The translations under genes and the position numbers were made by a program. A stretch of DNA of 58,271 nucleotides from Geobacteraceae bacterium. Lineage in GTDB: Bacteria; Desulfobacterota; Desulfuromonadia; Desulfuromonadales; BM103. Within the stretch, counting starts at the first letter, position 1. Each line of letters starts with the position of its first letter. Of this stretch, positions 7,653 through 14,661 are shown piece by piece. Below the pieces are notes generated by a model. It was not told the DNA's origin. It made no database searches and saw only the letters and a program-made list of their open reading frames with translations. The DNA lies in contig JAHEDT010000015.1 of NCBI GenBank assembly GCA_024641085.1, positions 1 to 58,271 on the forward strand, read 5' to 3'.

Positions 7653-9277
7653 AGGATCCCCGCCTTTTTGAAATCATAGGGGCCGTGGGTGACCACCGGG
7701 TCTTCTTCGCCGAAATTTTCCATGGTCGGCGGCGACGATATCTGCCACTCGAGACTGGCCCCTCCCCATGGGTTGGCTCCCGCCGGGTCACCCTTGAAGA
7801 TCCCCCGGAAGACATTGACAAACATCAGGATCAGACCGATCGCCAGGATCCAGGAACCGACCGTGGCCAGCTGGTTCAGTCCGGTAAACTCCGGCAGGTA
7901 ATCCCAATAGCGCCTGGGCATGCCCTGCATGCCGACCACCATCATGGTGATATAGAGAATGCAGAAGCCGATGAAGATGACGCCCCAGGCGACGGTCGCC
8001 ACGGTCTTGTCGTACATGCGGCCGTAGATCTTCGGCAGCCAGTAGTGCATGGCGGCAAAGAAGGCCATGCCGGTGCCGCCGAACATGACGAAGTGGAAGT
8101 GCCCGACCACGAAGTAGGTGTCATGCACGTGGATGTCGGTTGCCGCCGCGCCGAGCACCAGTCCGGTCAGGCCGCCGATGGTGAAGAGCAGGATGAAAGA
8201 CAGGGCGTACAAAAGCGGTGGATCGAGCAGGATTGAACCCTGGTAGAGGGTCGCCAGCCAGTTGAACACCTTGATCGCCGAGGGGATGGCGACGATGAAG
8301 GTCAAAAACGAGAAGATCAGGACCGCCATATCCGACATGCCGCTGGTATACATGTGGTGTGCCCAGACCAGTGAACCGGCGAAGGCGATGGCCAGGCTCG
8401 AGACGACGATCGCCTTGTAGCCGAAAGCCGGCTTGCGGGCGAAGACCGGAATGATGTCGGAGACCACACCCATGCCGGGCAGAACCATGATGTAGACTGC
8501 CGGATGGGAGTAGATCCAGAACAGGTGCTGGAACATGATCGGGTCGCCCCCCTGGGTCGGGTCGAACAGGCCGGCGCCGATCACCCGCTCGGCAAAGAGC
8601 AGGGCGACGGTGATGCCGATTACCGGGGTGGCCAGGATCTGGATCCAGGCGGTGGCGTAGAGCGACCAGGTGAAAAGCGGGATGCGCATCCAGGTCATGC
8701 CCGTGGTGCGGAGGCGATGCACGGTGGTCACGAAGTTGAGTCCGGTGAGGATCGACGAGAACCCGAGGAAAAAGACCGCCATCGCCGCCAGAGAAACGTT
8801 GGTGCTGGTCTGGGCCGAGAAGGGGACGTAGAAGGTCCAGCCGGTGTCGGGCGGCCCGCCGCCGGTAAAGAGCGAAGTCACCGCCATTATTGCCCCAGTG
8901 ATGTATAGATACCAGGAAAACAGGTTGAGCTTCGGGAAGGCAACGTCGCGGGCACCGATCTGGATCGGCATGATCAGGTTGCCGAAGGCTGCCGGGATGC
9001 CGGGGATGATAAAGAGGAAGATCATGATCACGCCGTGCAGGGTAAAGGCGGCGTTATAGGCCTGGGGACCCATGATTGTCTCGCCGGGCGCGAACAGTTC
9101 CAGGCGGATCAGCAGACCGAGCACAACTCCGATGCAGAAGAAGGCGACGATACACCAGAAGTAGAGCAAACCGATGCGCTTGTGGTCGGTGGAGAATATC
9201 CAGCCGAAAATGCCGGAATATTTGGCTTCATCGAAAAAGCCGCGGTCGCTGGTTGCCGTGGCAGTCACATCACTCAT
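7649..9277 (-). CDS. ctaD: Cytochrome c oxidase subunit I, A2-type haem-copper oxygen reductase
   Basis: Catalytic subunit that reduces O2 to water and pumps protons. It has twelve hydrophobic helices, the CuB ligands in IYSHPAVYIMVLPG (His cross-linked to Tyr) and VWAHHMYTSGM, and the haem ligand region HDTYFVVGHFHFVMFGG. The signature YSHPxV replaces the GHPEV of A1 enzymes: the D-channel Glu is absent and Tyr/Ser take its place, which defines the A2 subfamily seen in caa3 oxidases such as those of Rhodothermus and Thermus. At 542 residues the length is normal. It overlaps both sco1 and ctaE by four bases. Confidence 0.97.
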   Translation of the reverse strand: MSDVTATATSDRGFFDEAKYSGIFGWIFSTDHKRIGLLYFWCIVAFFCIGVVLGLLIRLELFAPGETIMGPQAYNAAFTLHGVIMIFLFIIPGIPAAFGNLIMPIQIGARDVAFPKLNLFSWYLYITGAIMAVTSLFTGGGPPDTGWTFYVPFSAQTSTNVSLAAMAVFFLGFSSILTGLNFVTTVHRLRTTGMTWMRIPLFTWSLYATAWIQILATPVIGITVALLFAERVIGAGLFDPTQGGDPIMFQHLFWIYSHPAVYIMVLPGMGVVSDIIPVFARKPAFGYKAIVVSSLAIAFAGSLVWAHHMYTSGMSDMAVLIFSFLTFIVAIPSAIKVFNWLATLYQGSILLDPPLLYALSFILLFTIGGLTGLVLGAAATDIHVHDTYFVVGHFHFVMFGGTGMAFFAAMHYWLPKIYGRMYDKTVATVAWGVIFIGFCILYITMMVVGMQGMPRRYWDYLPEFTGLNQLATVGSWILAIGLILMFVNVFRGIFKGDPAGANPWGGASLEWQISSPPTMENFGEEDPVVTHGPYDFKKAGIL

Positions 9278-10203
9278 AGATTCTTATCCTTCTTTGATTT
9301 CCTGCCGCTCAACACCAGGTAGGCGGCGAAAATGGCCAGGGTCGTCAGGATAGCGGTGGCGGAAACACGCAAGATATTAAACACATAAGTCTTCTGCTCC
9401 GGGTCGAAGCTGAAGCAGTACTGGACCACTTTGCGGATCGTGGTGCCGACATGCCCCGATTTGGCCTCGTAGAGAGCCAGGGTCAGGTCCTTAGGTACGA
9501 TGTGAGTCCCGTGCAGATAACGTACAATCTGTCCCTGTGGTGAGACAACGAAAAAAACCACCGGGTGCAAAAAATCATGCTTGACCCGCTGGAAATAAAA
9601 ACCGGCGGCATCGGTCAGCTGGCGGATGCTTTTCAGATCTCCAGTCAGGAATCGCCAGGCCTGACCGGGATACTGGTGCTTCATCGCCGCGTAGTAGGTG
9701 TCGCGGCTGCGGCGGGCGAGTTCCGACTGCTCGGTTTCGTCAAAACTGAACGAGATGACCTGGTAGTCCTCGCCTGCCTTGAGTTTGATGCCGGGGAGAA
9801 CCCGGGCCAGGTCGCCCTGCAGGAAATGGCAGACATTGGGGCAGCGGTAATAGACCGGGGCAATCACGGTCGGCTTGTTCACCAGGTCGCCAAGCTTGAC
9901 CGGGTTGCCCTGTTCGTCACGGAAAACCAGGTCGAGGGGGATGTAAGTTCCCAGGTGCTCCTCAAGACCGACCTTGTCGGCAGTCGCCTCGGGATGAGTA
10001 TGCTCTCCCGGTTCCTGCATGTTCCCGGCTTGGCCCTCGTGGGCCATCCCGGCCGGTTCGCTCTGCTGGTGCTGGGGGACGGCGGCTGCCGCGGGAAAAC
10101 TGAGCAGTATCATCCATAAGAGCAGCAGGAAAATGTCCCTCGGACAGGCCCTCCGACTGCGCCAATGCCTTGCAATCACATTGTTAAACATAGGTCCCGT
10201 CAT
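9274..10203 (-). CDS. SCO1/SenC-type copper chaperone with C-terminal membrane anchor
   Basis: Thioredoxin-fold protein needed for loading copper into the CuA centre of subunit II. The copper-binding CxxxC is CPNVCHF (about residues 139-145), and the partner His is in FLHPVVFFVV. An N-terminal hydrophobic segment (IFLLLLWMILLSFPAAAA) exports the protein. A second hydrophobic helix near the C-terminus (AILTTLAIFAAYLVLSG) suggests membrane anchoring at both ends or signal cleavage plus a C-terminal anchor. It is first in the oxidase operon and overlaps ctaD by four bases. A His-rich stretch follows the signal peptide. Confidence 0.9.
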   Translation of the reverse strand: MTGPMFNNVIARHWRSRRACPRDIFLLLLWMILLSFPAAAAVPQHQQSEPAGMAHEGQAGNMQEPGEHTHPEATADKVGLEEHLGTYIPLDLVFRDEQGNPVKLGDLVNKPTVIAPVYYRCPNVCHFLQGDLARVLPGIKLKAGEDYQVISFSFDETEQSELARRSRDTYYAAMKHQYPGQAWRFLTGDLKSIRQLTDAAGFYFQRVKHDFLHPVVFFVVSPQGQIVRYLHGTHIVPKDLTLALYEAKSGHVGTTIRKVVQYCFSFDPEQKTYVFNILRVSATAILTTLAIFAAYLVLSGRKSKKDKNL

Positions 10204-10232
10204 GGGAAAGAGATGAAGTGAAAATCCCGGTA

Positions 10233-10260
10233 ATCATATCAATTTTGTGAGAATATGCAA
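10233..10260 (-). promoter_or_regulatory. Candidate sigma-70 promoter of the oxidase operon
   Basis: Reading leftward: TTGCAT, 16-base spacer, TATGAT. It lies about 30 bases before the sco1 start codon and is the best match in the divergent slyX/sco1 spacer. The position would give a very short leader. Confidence 0.45.
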
Positions 10261-10397
10261 ATTGTTAAGTGTACTGACCTGATTGCGCATCCCCGGCACT
10301 TCTGATAGCATATGCCCGCCTAGAGCCTGTCTTGGCGGACAGATCGCCGCCACTTGCGGTTCCGATTACGACAGGCCCGTTCCTTAAGGAGGCTGCC

Positions 10398-10589
10398 ATG
10401 GATGAGCTGACGGGACGCATTATTGAACTGGAAATTCGCTACACCCACCAGACCAGTTTGGTCGAGGAACTGAATATCGAGCTTACGGCAGCCAATGCGC
10501 GTATCGACCAGCTGGAGCGCCAGGTCAGATCCCTGCATGACATGCTCGGTAGCCTGGAACCTGAATTTACCCAGTCTCCTGACGAATAA
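10398..10589 (+). CDS. slyX: SlyX family coiled-coil protein
   Basis: A 63-residue, almost entirely helical protein with heptad-like spacing (ELEIRYTHQTSLVEELNIEL, RIDQLERQVRSL), matching the SlyX family in length and pattern. SlyX proteins are widespread but their function is not established. The ATG follows a strong TAAGGAGG sequence at the proper distance, which rules out the longer ORF beginning at 10332. Its TAA overlaps the ATG of the rhodanese gene. Confidence 0.85.
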   Translation: MDELTGRIIELEIRYTHQTSLVEELNIELTAANARIDQLERQVRSLHDMLGSLEPEFTQSPDE

Positions 10590-11086
10590 TGATGTTCGAT
10601 GATATGAAACGCATTGGCCTGGAAGCCTGCGTACTGATTGCCCTCGGCGCCTTGTTCGGCCTGACCTTGAACCACCAGCTGGTCATGGATGCCTTCTCCG
10701 GCCGCCTCGTCCCTCAGCAGCGCCAGCCAGTCCAGGAGCTTGTCCCGGTCGTCTCACCGGTGCCGGTCCTGCTTGATGAAGTCCGGCAGTTGACGGCGTC
10801 CGGTGCGCTCCTGGTCGATGCCCGTAACCCGGAACTTTATGCTATGGGGCATATTGAAGGGGCCGTCTCGTTGCCGATCGTTGAGATCGACGACGCGTTG
10901 CCCGGTTTTCTTGACCGCGTCACCAAAGGCCGGAGCATCATTACCTACTGCAGCGGCTTCGGTTGTCCGGACTCATTCGACCTGGGCCTTCGCTTGATCG
11001 AGGCCGGTTACCGGGACGTACGGGTCTTTGAAGGCGGCTTTCCTGAATGGCGTGACGCCGGCCTGCCGGTCGCGGGGGAGGGCTGA
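10589..11086 (+). CDS. Membrane-anchored rhodanese-like sulfurtransferase
   Basis: An N-terminal hydrophobic helix (ACVLIALGALFGLTLNHQLV) is followed by a single rhodanese domain: VDARNPELYAMGHIEGAVSLP, then the active-site loop YCSGFGCPDS with the catalytic Cys, and the closing segment VRVFEGGFPEWRDAGLPV. Such proteins carry persulfide sulfur or act in periplasmic redox chemistry. It is translationally coupled to slyX upstream and to the MauE/DoxX gene downstream (one-base overlaps). The pairing of rhodanese with a DoxX-like membrane protein suggests a shared redox or sulfur-related job, but the substrate is not known. Confidence 0.85.
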   Translation: MMFDDMKRIGLEACVLIALGALFGLTLNHQLVMDAFSGRLVPQQRQPVQELVPVVSPVPVLLDEVRQLTASGALLVDARNPELYAMGHIEGAVSLPIVEIDDALPGFLDRVTKGRSIITYCSGFGCPDSFDLGLRLIEAGYRDVRVFEGGFPEWRDAGLPVAGEG

Positions 11087-11532
11087 TGACCGGAGTTCAG
11101 AGAGTGCTCTATCATCTGGCTCGCCTGGCGCTGGCTCTGGTCTTCGTCTACGCCGGCGCGGTCAAGATGCAGGACGTGGTCGCTTTTGCCGGTCATGTGG
11201 CGGCCTACCAGATTCTTCCCTATGCGATGAATTACCTGGTTGCCGCGACCCTGCCGTACATTGAATTCCTTGCCGGAATCCTGCTGCTGCTCAACCTCCG
11301 GGTACGCCCTGCCCTGGTGGCGGTCGGCGCCATGACTGTGTGTTTCATGGCGGCCCTGGTCTCGGTTTTAGCCCGTGGCCTGGAGATCGACTGCGGATGC
11401 TTCGATCCGGGGGGCGGGCAGGATGTCACCGCCGGTGTCGCCCTGGTGCGCGACATCGGTCTGATGGCCCTGCTGGCGCTGACCTGGTGGCTGCGCAGCC
11501 GAACGATCACAGGAAGCGCGAGTCGCGAATAA
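11086..11532 (+). CDS. MauE/DoxX-like four-helix membrane protein
   Basis: A 148-residue protein with four hydrophobic segments, beginning LARLALALVFVYAGAVKM and containing the conserved YQILPYAMNYLVAATLPYIE stretch. A DCGCF cysteine pair precedes the last helix. These features match MauE/DoxX-family proteins, where the CxC or CxxC motif is linked to disulfide or quinone-dependent redox steps. Coupled to the rhodanese gene by a one-base overlap. Confidence 0.8.
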   Translation: MTGVQRVLYHLARLALALVFVYAGAVKMQDVVAFAGHVAAYQILPYAMNYLVAATLPYIEFLAGILLLLNLRVRPALVAVGAMTVCFMAALVSVLARGLEIDCGCFDPGGGQDVTAGVALVRDIGLMALLALTWWLRSRTITGSASRE

Positions 11533-11580
11533 CCACACAAGCCATCAACGCCAAAAACGTTTATCAGCGAAATCGCTCAT

Positions 11581-12639
11581 ATGACCTGGAAATCACAGTT
11601 GGCCGACAGTGTCGTCACCCCGGAGCAACTGGCCGAGCGCTTCGGGATCGACCCCGAGCCGCTGCGGGCGGTGGCCGCCCGCTACCCCCTGCGCATCACA
11701 CCGCATTACCTCGGTCTGATCGAGACGCCGGGTGACCCGATCTGGCGGCAGTGTGTCCCTGACCTGAGGGAACTTGCGATCGACGATCTCCCCGAGGACT
11801 CCCTGAATGAAAGCAGCTTTTCACCGGTGCCGGCGCTCGTGCATCGCTACCCCGATCGTGCCCTGCTGCTGGTTTCAGGGCAGTGCGCCGGCTACTGCCG
11901 TTTCTGCACCCGCAAGAACCGCGTCGGCACCAGGGCCATGGCATTCAGTGCGGCCCAGATTGACGCGGGTCTTGACTATATCGCCAGCACTCCGGGGATT
12001 CGTGATGTGATCCTGACCGGCGGAGATCCGCTGCTGCTCGATGACCCCCGGCTGACAGAGATTCTGACCCGCCTGCAATCTATTGCCCATGTCGAGATGG
12101 TCCGCATCGGCAGCCGGGTGCCGGTGACCCTGCCGCAGCGCATCACGCCGCAGCTCTGTCGCTTGCTGGCCCGCTTCCAGCCGCTCTACCTCAACACCCA
12201 CTTCAACCATCCGCGGGAGCTGGTGGATGCCAGCATCGCTGCCTGTGCACGTCTGGCGGACGCCGGCATCCCCCTGGGCAACCAGACCGTCCTGATGCGC
12301 GGTGTCAATGACGACCCGGAGGTGATGATTACGCTCTGTCGCGGCCTGCTGAAAGCGCGGGTGCGCCCATACTACCTGCACCACCTGGACCAGGCCCGCG
12401 GGACGGCGCATTTCCGGGTACCGGTAGAGCGCGGCCTGGAGATCATCGCGGCCATGCGCGGCCGGGTTTCAGGACTGGGGATTCCGCAATACGTGGTCGA
12501 TCCGCCGGGGGGCCAGGGCAAGGTGCCGCTGCTGCCGGAGAACCTTCTGCAGGTGGGGGAGACGCTCAAGGTGCGGACGGCCGGCGGCATGGTCGAATTA
12601 CCCAACCGTACGCCGCTGCGTGACGTCTCCTCGGCTTAG
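11581..12639 (+). CDS. KamA-family radical SAM aminomutase, candidate EF-P lysine 2,3-aminomutase (EpmB-type)
   Basis: Radical SAM enzyme with the cluster motif CAGYCRFCTRKNRVG (CxxxCxxC, about residues 102-109) and SAM-binding GGDPLL. It also shows NTHFNHPRELV, NQTVLMRGVND and PYYLHHLDQ. The end (YVVDPPGGQGKVPLLPENL) provides the PLP-lysine region of KamA proteins. At 352 residues it is close to E. coli EpmB (about 340) and lacks the extra C-terminal domain of classical lysine 2,3-aminomutases. The cluster motif is nearer KamA than E. coli EpmB. EpmA, EF-P and EfpL lie within 10 kb, so conversion of lysine to (R)-beta-lysine for EF-P is the best inference; free beta-lysine for osmoprotection is the alternative. 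Confidence 0.85.
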   Translation: MTWKSQLADSVVTPEQLAERFGIDPEPLRAVAARYPLRITPHYLGLIETPGDPIWRQCVPDLRELAIDDLPEDSLNESSFSPVPALVHRYPDRALLLVSGQCAGYCRFCTRKNRVGTRAMAFSAAQIDAGLDYIASTPGIRDVILTGGDPLLLDDPRLTEILTRLQSIAHVEMVRIGSRVPVTLPQRITPQLCRLLARFQPLYLNTHFNHPRELVDASIAACARLADAGIPLGNQTVLMRGVNDDPEVMITLCRGLLKARVRPYYLHHLDQARGTAHFRVPVERGLEIIAAMRGRVSGLGIPQYVVDPPGGQGKVPLLPENLLQVGETLKVRTAGGMVELPNRTPLRDVSSA

Positions 12640-12692
12640 CCTGGGCCGGTCCTGGTCTGGCGCCCCCGGGCCGGAAACCTGTCGCGGACAAC

Positions 12693-13463
12693 TCAGAAAC
12701 GGCTGCCGGTACGGGTCGTGGGGCGCCTGCCGAGCTGGCTGTTGTGGCTGGCGAGACTCTGCGCTATCTGTGCGGCCTCTTGCTCGCTTAATAAACCCTG
12801 CTCGATAAAATAGCTGCCAATCCGTTGCTGCAGGGACTGTTGATATATGAGCAGTGCGTCCACCTGGTGCGGGTTGAGATAGCCCAGCTCGAGGGCCTTC
12901 TTGCCGAAACGCACGGCGTGACCACGGTGGCTGAGAATCTGCGTCACCCTTGCCTCTGACAGCCAGCCCCACTTCTGGGCGATGAAGCCTAGGGTTGGCC
13001 GCTGCCGGCGCTGCCAGACCAGGGCTTCGATCAGCTGCTGGTAGGTGACCTTCCCCTGGTAATAGCTGTACATGCCGAACTCGAGGGGAATGGCCGGGAC
13101 GGATGATTGACGAACATGGGGCTTTTGCTTCGTGCTTTGGTATGCAGCCCTTCTGCACTGGTACGATGGTGCCGGCCCGGGGCCCCAGAGGGGGGGTGAC
13201 TGGCGGCTGCGGCGGCGCTTTTCGAGGAAATCGATGATCAGTTCATAGGCCTGGCGGATCTCCCGAAAACGCTCGGTCTGCTGCTTGCGGATCTGCACTG
13301 AAGAACCTGCATAGCCGTCAGGATGGTGGGTCTTGGCCTGGCTGCGATAGGCGCTCCTGGCGCCGCTCGGCTGAAGACCGTCGAGGAAGTCATGGGAGAC
13401 GACTTCATGACCGAACAGGGTTCGACAGGCGTTGAACAGGGTTGTATCAGAATGCAGGTACAT
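12693..13463 (-). CDS. J-domain protein with duplicated MshEN-like C-terminal domain
   Basis: The N-terminal part is a J-domain (about residues 10-85) with a HHPDG loop between helices II and III, the HPD motif that stimulates DnaK-type ATPases, and the closing FREIRQAYELI helix. After a low-complexity linker the C-terminal half holds two related 45-50 residue units: YYQGKVTYQQLIEALVWQ...LGFIAQKWGWLSE and ALELGYLNPHQVDALLIYQQ...IGSYFIEQGLLSE. This G-x-L-…-Q-x-x-x-A-L pattern resembles MshEN/type II secretion ATPase N-terminal domains. No client is evident. ATG 13463 is used; a TTG three codons earlier is possible. Confidence 0.75.
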   Translation of the reverse strand: MYLHSDTTLFNACRTLFGHEVVSHDFLDGLQPSGARSAYRSQAKTHHPDGYAGSSVQIRKQQTERFREIRQAYELIIDFLEKRRRSRQSPPLWGPGPAPSYQCRRAAYQSTKQKPHVRQSSVPAIPLEFGMYSYYQGKVTYQQLIEALVWQRRQRPTLGFIAQKWGWLSEARVTQILSHRGHAVRFGKKALELGYLNPHQVDALLIYQQSLQQRIGSYFIEQGLLSEQEAAQIAQSLASHNSQLGRRPTTRTGSRF

Positions 13464-13552
13464 GATCGGCAATGGCCTTTGTGTCAGAGCGGTCCCAGTT
13501 TTTTAAGGCCTATCATCCAAAAAAAGCACATCAAAACATAAGCCATTGACTC

Positions 13553-13690
13553 ACGCAATGACGCGGAGACAAAGAGAGCAATGCCAAGACTCTGGTATTT
13601 TCTTAAGATTTATGAACATTCCCTCTGCGTCTTTGCGCCTCTGCGTTAAACATTTTTTTGGTGATAGACCTGTTTTTTATAGCCTGTCGG
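13553..13690. repeat. Dispersed inverted-repeat element, copy A
   Basis: Left arm ACGCAATGACGCGGAGACAA and right arm CTCTGCGTCTTTGCGCCTC (to about 13651) are imperfect inverse complements. They are followed by ATAGACCTGTTTTTTATAG. The same arrangement, diverged, recurs at 24281-24430. The pattern is like short intergenic repeats seen in many environmental proteobacteria. No ORF is present in the spacer 13464-13746. Confidence 0.5.
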
Positions 13691-13746
13691 GTGGGTAGAA
13701 ACAAGGGGCTTATCACAGTAAATGAAATTTCGGCTGACGATCGTGT

Positions 13747-14661
13747 TCAGAGCTCTTCCGGTGTGAATGCGACCACGTCGTCGATTCTGGCGGCATCGGT
13801 CAGCAGCATGATCAGTCGGTCGAGGCCAAGGGCGATTCCTGCTGACACGGGCATCGCGCTCAGCTCAGCGAGAAACTTTTCCGGCAGGGGGTACGGGGTT
13901 TTTCCGGCACCCCGGCGGGTCGCTTCGTCGGCTTCGAAGCGGCGGCGCTGCTCATGCGGATCGGTCAGCTCCGAGAAGGCGTTGGCCAGTTCCAGGCCGT
14001 CAATGTACAGCTCAAAACGCTCGGCAAGCTGCGGTTGACCCGGTTTGGTACGGGCCAGGGCCGCCAGGCTGGTGGGGTACTCGGTCAGAAAGAGCGGCCG
14101 GTCTTTGCCGAGGTGCGGTTCGACTTCGGCCGTCAAAAGCTCTTCAAAACAATCCCCGGCCAGGGCCTCATCGATGCTCTTCGACGCGTAGCGGGCAAAG
14201 GCGTCGCTAACGGTCAGCTGCGGCCATGGCCTTGCCAGGTCGATGGTCCGCCCCTGCCGTAACAGTTTGCCCGTCGGTACCAGGGTGACCAGCAGTTCCA
14301 TACATTCGGTCATCAGGGCATGGTAGTCGACTCCGCTGAGGTACCACTCGAGCAAGGTGAATTCCGGGAGGTGATACTGGCCTCGCTCGCCGTCGCGCCA
14401 GACCCGGCAGATCTGAAAGAGCTGCTCGCAGCCGGCCGCCAGCAGGCGCTTCATGGCCAGCTCCGGCGAGGTGTGCAGGGTCCATCTGCCGCTGGCGACC
14501 GCGTCGATGTGTGGCTCGGGGGCGTTGGTCGGGATGCGGTGTGGGGTCTCCACCTCAAGGTAGCCGCGCTTGATGAAGAAGGTGCGGATGTCCTGGATAA
14601 TCCTGGCTCTTTCCGCCAGAGCGTCACGTTTGCGGGCCAGGGCCCAGTTCGGTTCGCTCAT
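13747..14661 (-). CDS. epmA: EF-P lysyl/beta-lysyl ligase (PoxA/GenX/YjeA)
   Basis: Homologue of the catalytic domain of class II lysyl-tRNA synthetase without the anticodon-binding domain (304 residues). Motif 1 region (RGYLEVETPHRIP), motif 2 (FQICRVWRDGERGQYHLPEFT) and motif 3 (AGIALGLDRLIMLLT) are intact. EpmA attaches (R)-beta-lysine to the conserved Lys of EF-P. The start codon overlaps the end of the RND permease by four bases, so it is translated as the last gene of the efflux operon, an unusual location. EF-P itself lies about 6 kb away. Confidence 0.93.
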   Translation of the reverse strand: MSEPNWALARKRDALAERARIIQDIRTFFIKRGYLEVETPHRIPTNAPEPHIDAVASGRWTLHTSPELAMKRLLAAGCEQLFQICRVWRDGERGQYHLPEFTLLEWYLSGVDYHALMTECMELLVTLVPTGKLLRQGRTIDLARPWPQLTVSDAFARYASKSIDEALAGDCFEELLTAEVEPHLGKDRPLFLTEYPTSLAALARTKPGQPQLAERFELYIDGLELANAFSELTDPHEQRRRFEADEATRRGAGKTPYPLPEKFLAELSAMPVSAGIALGLDRLIMLLTDAARIDDVVAFTPEEL

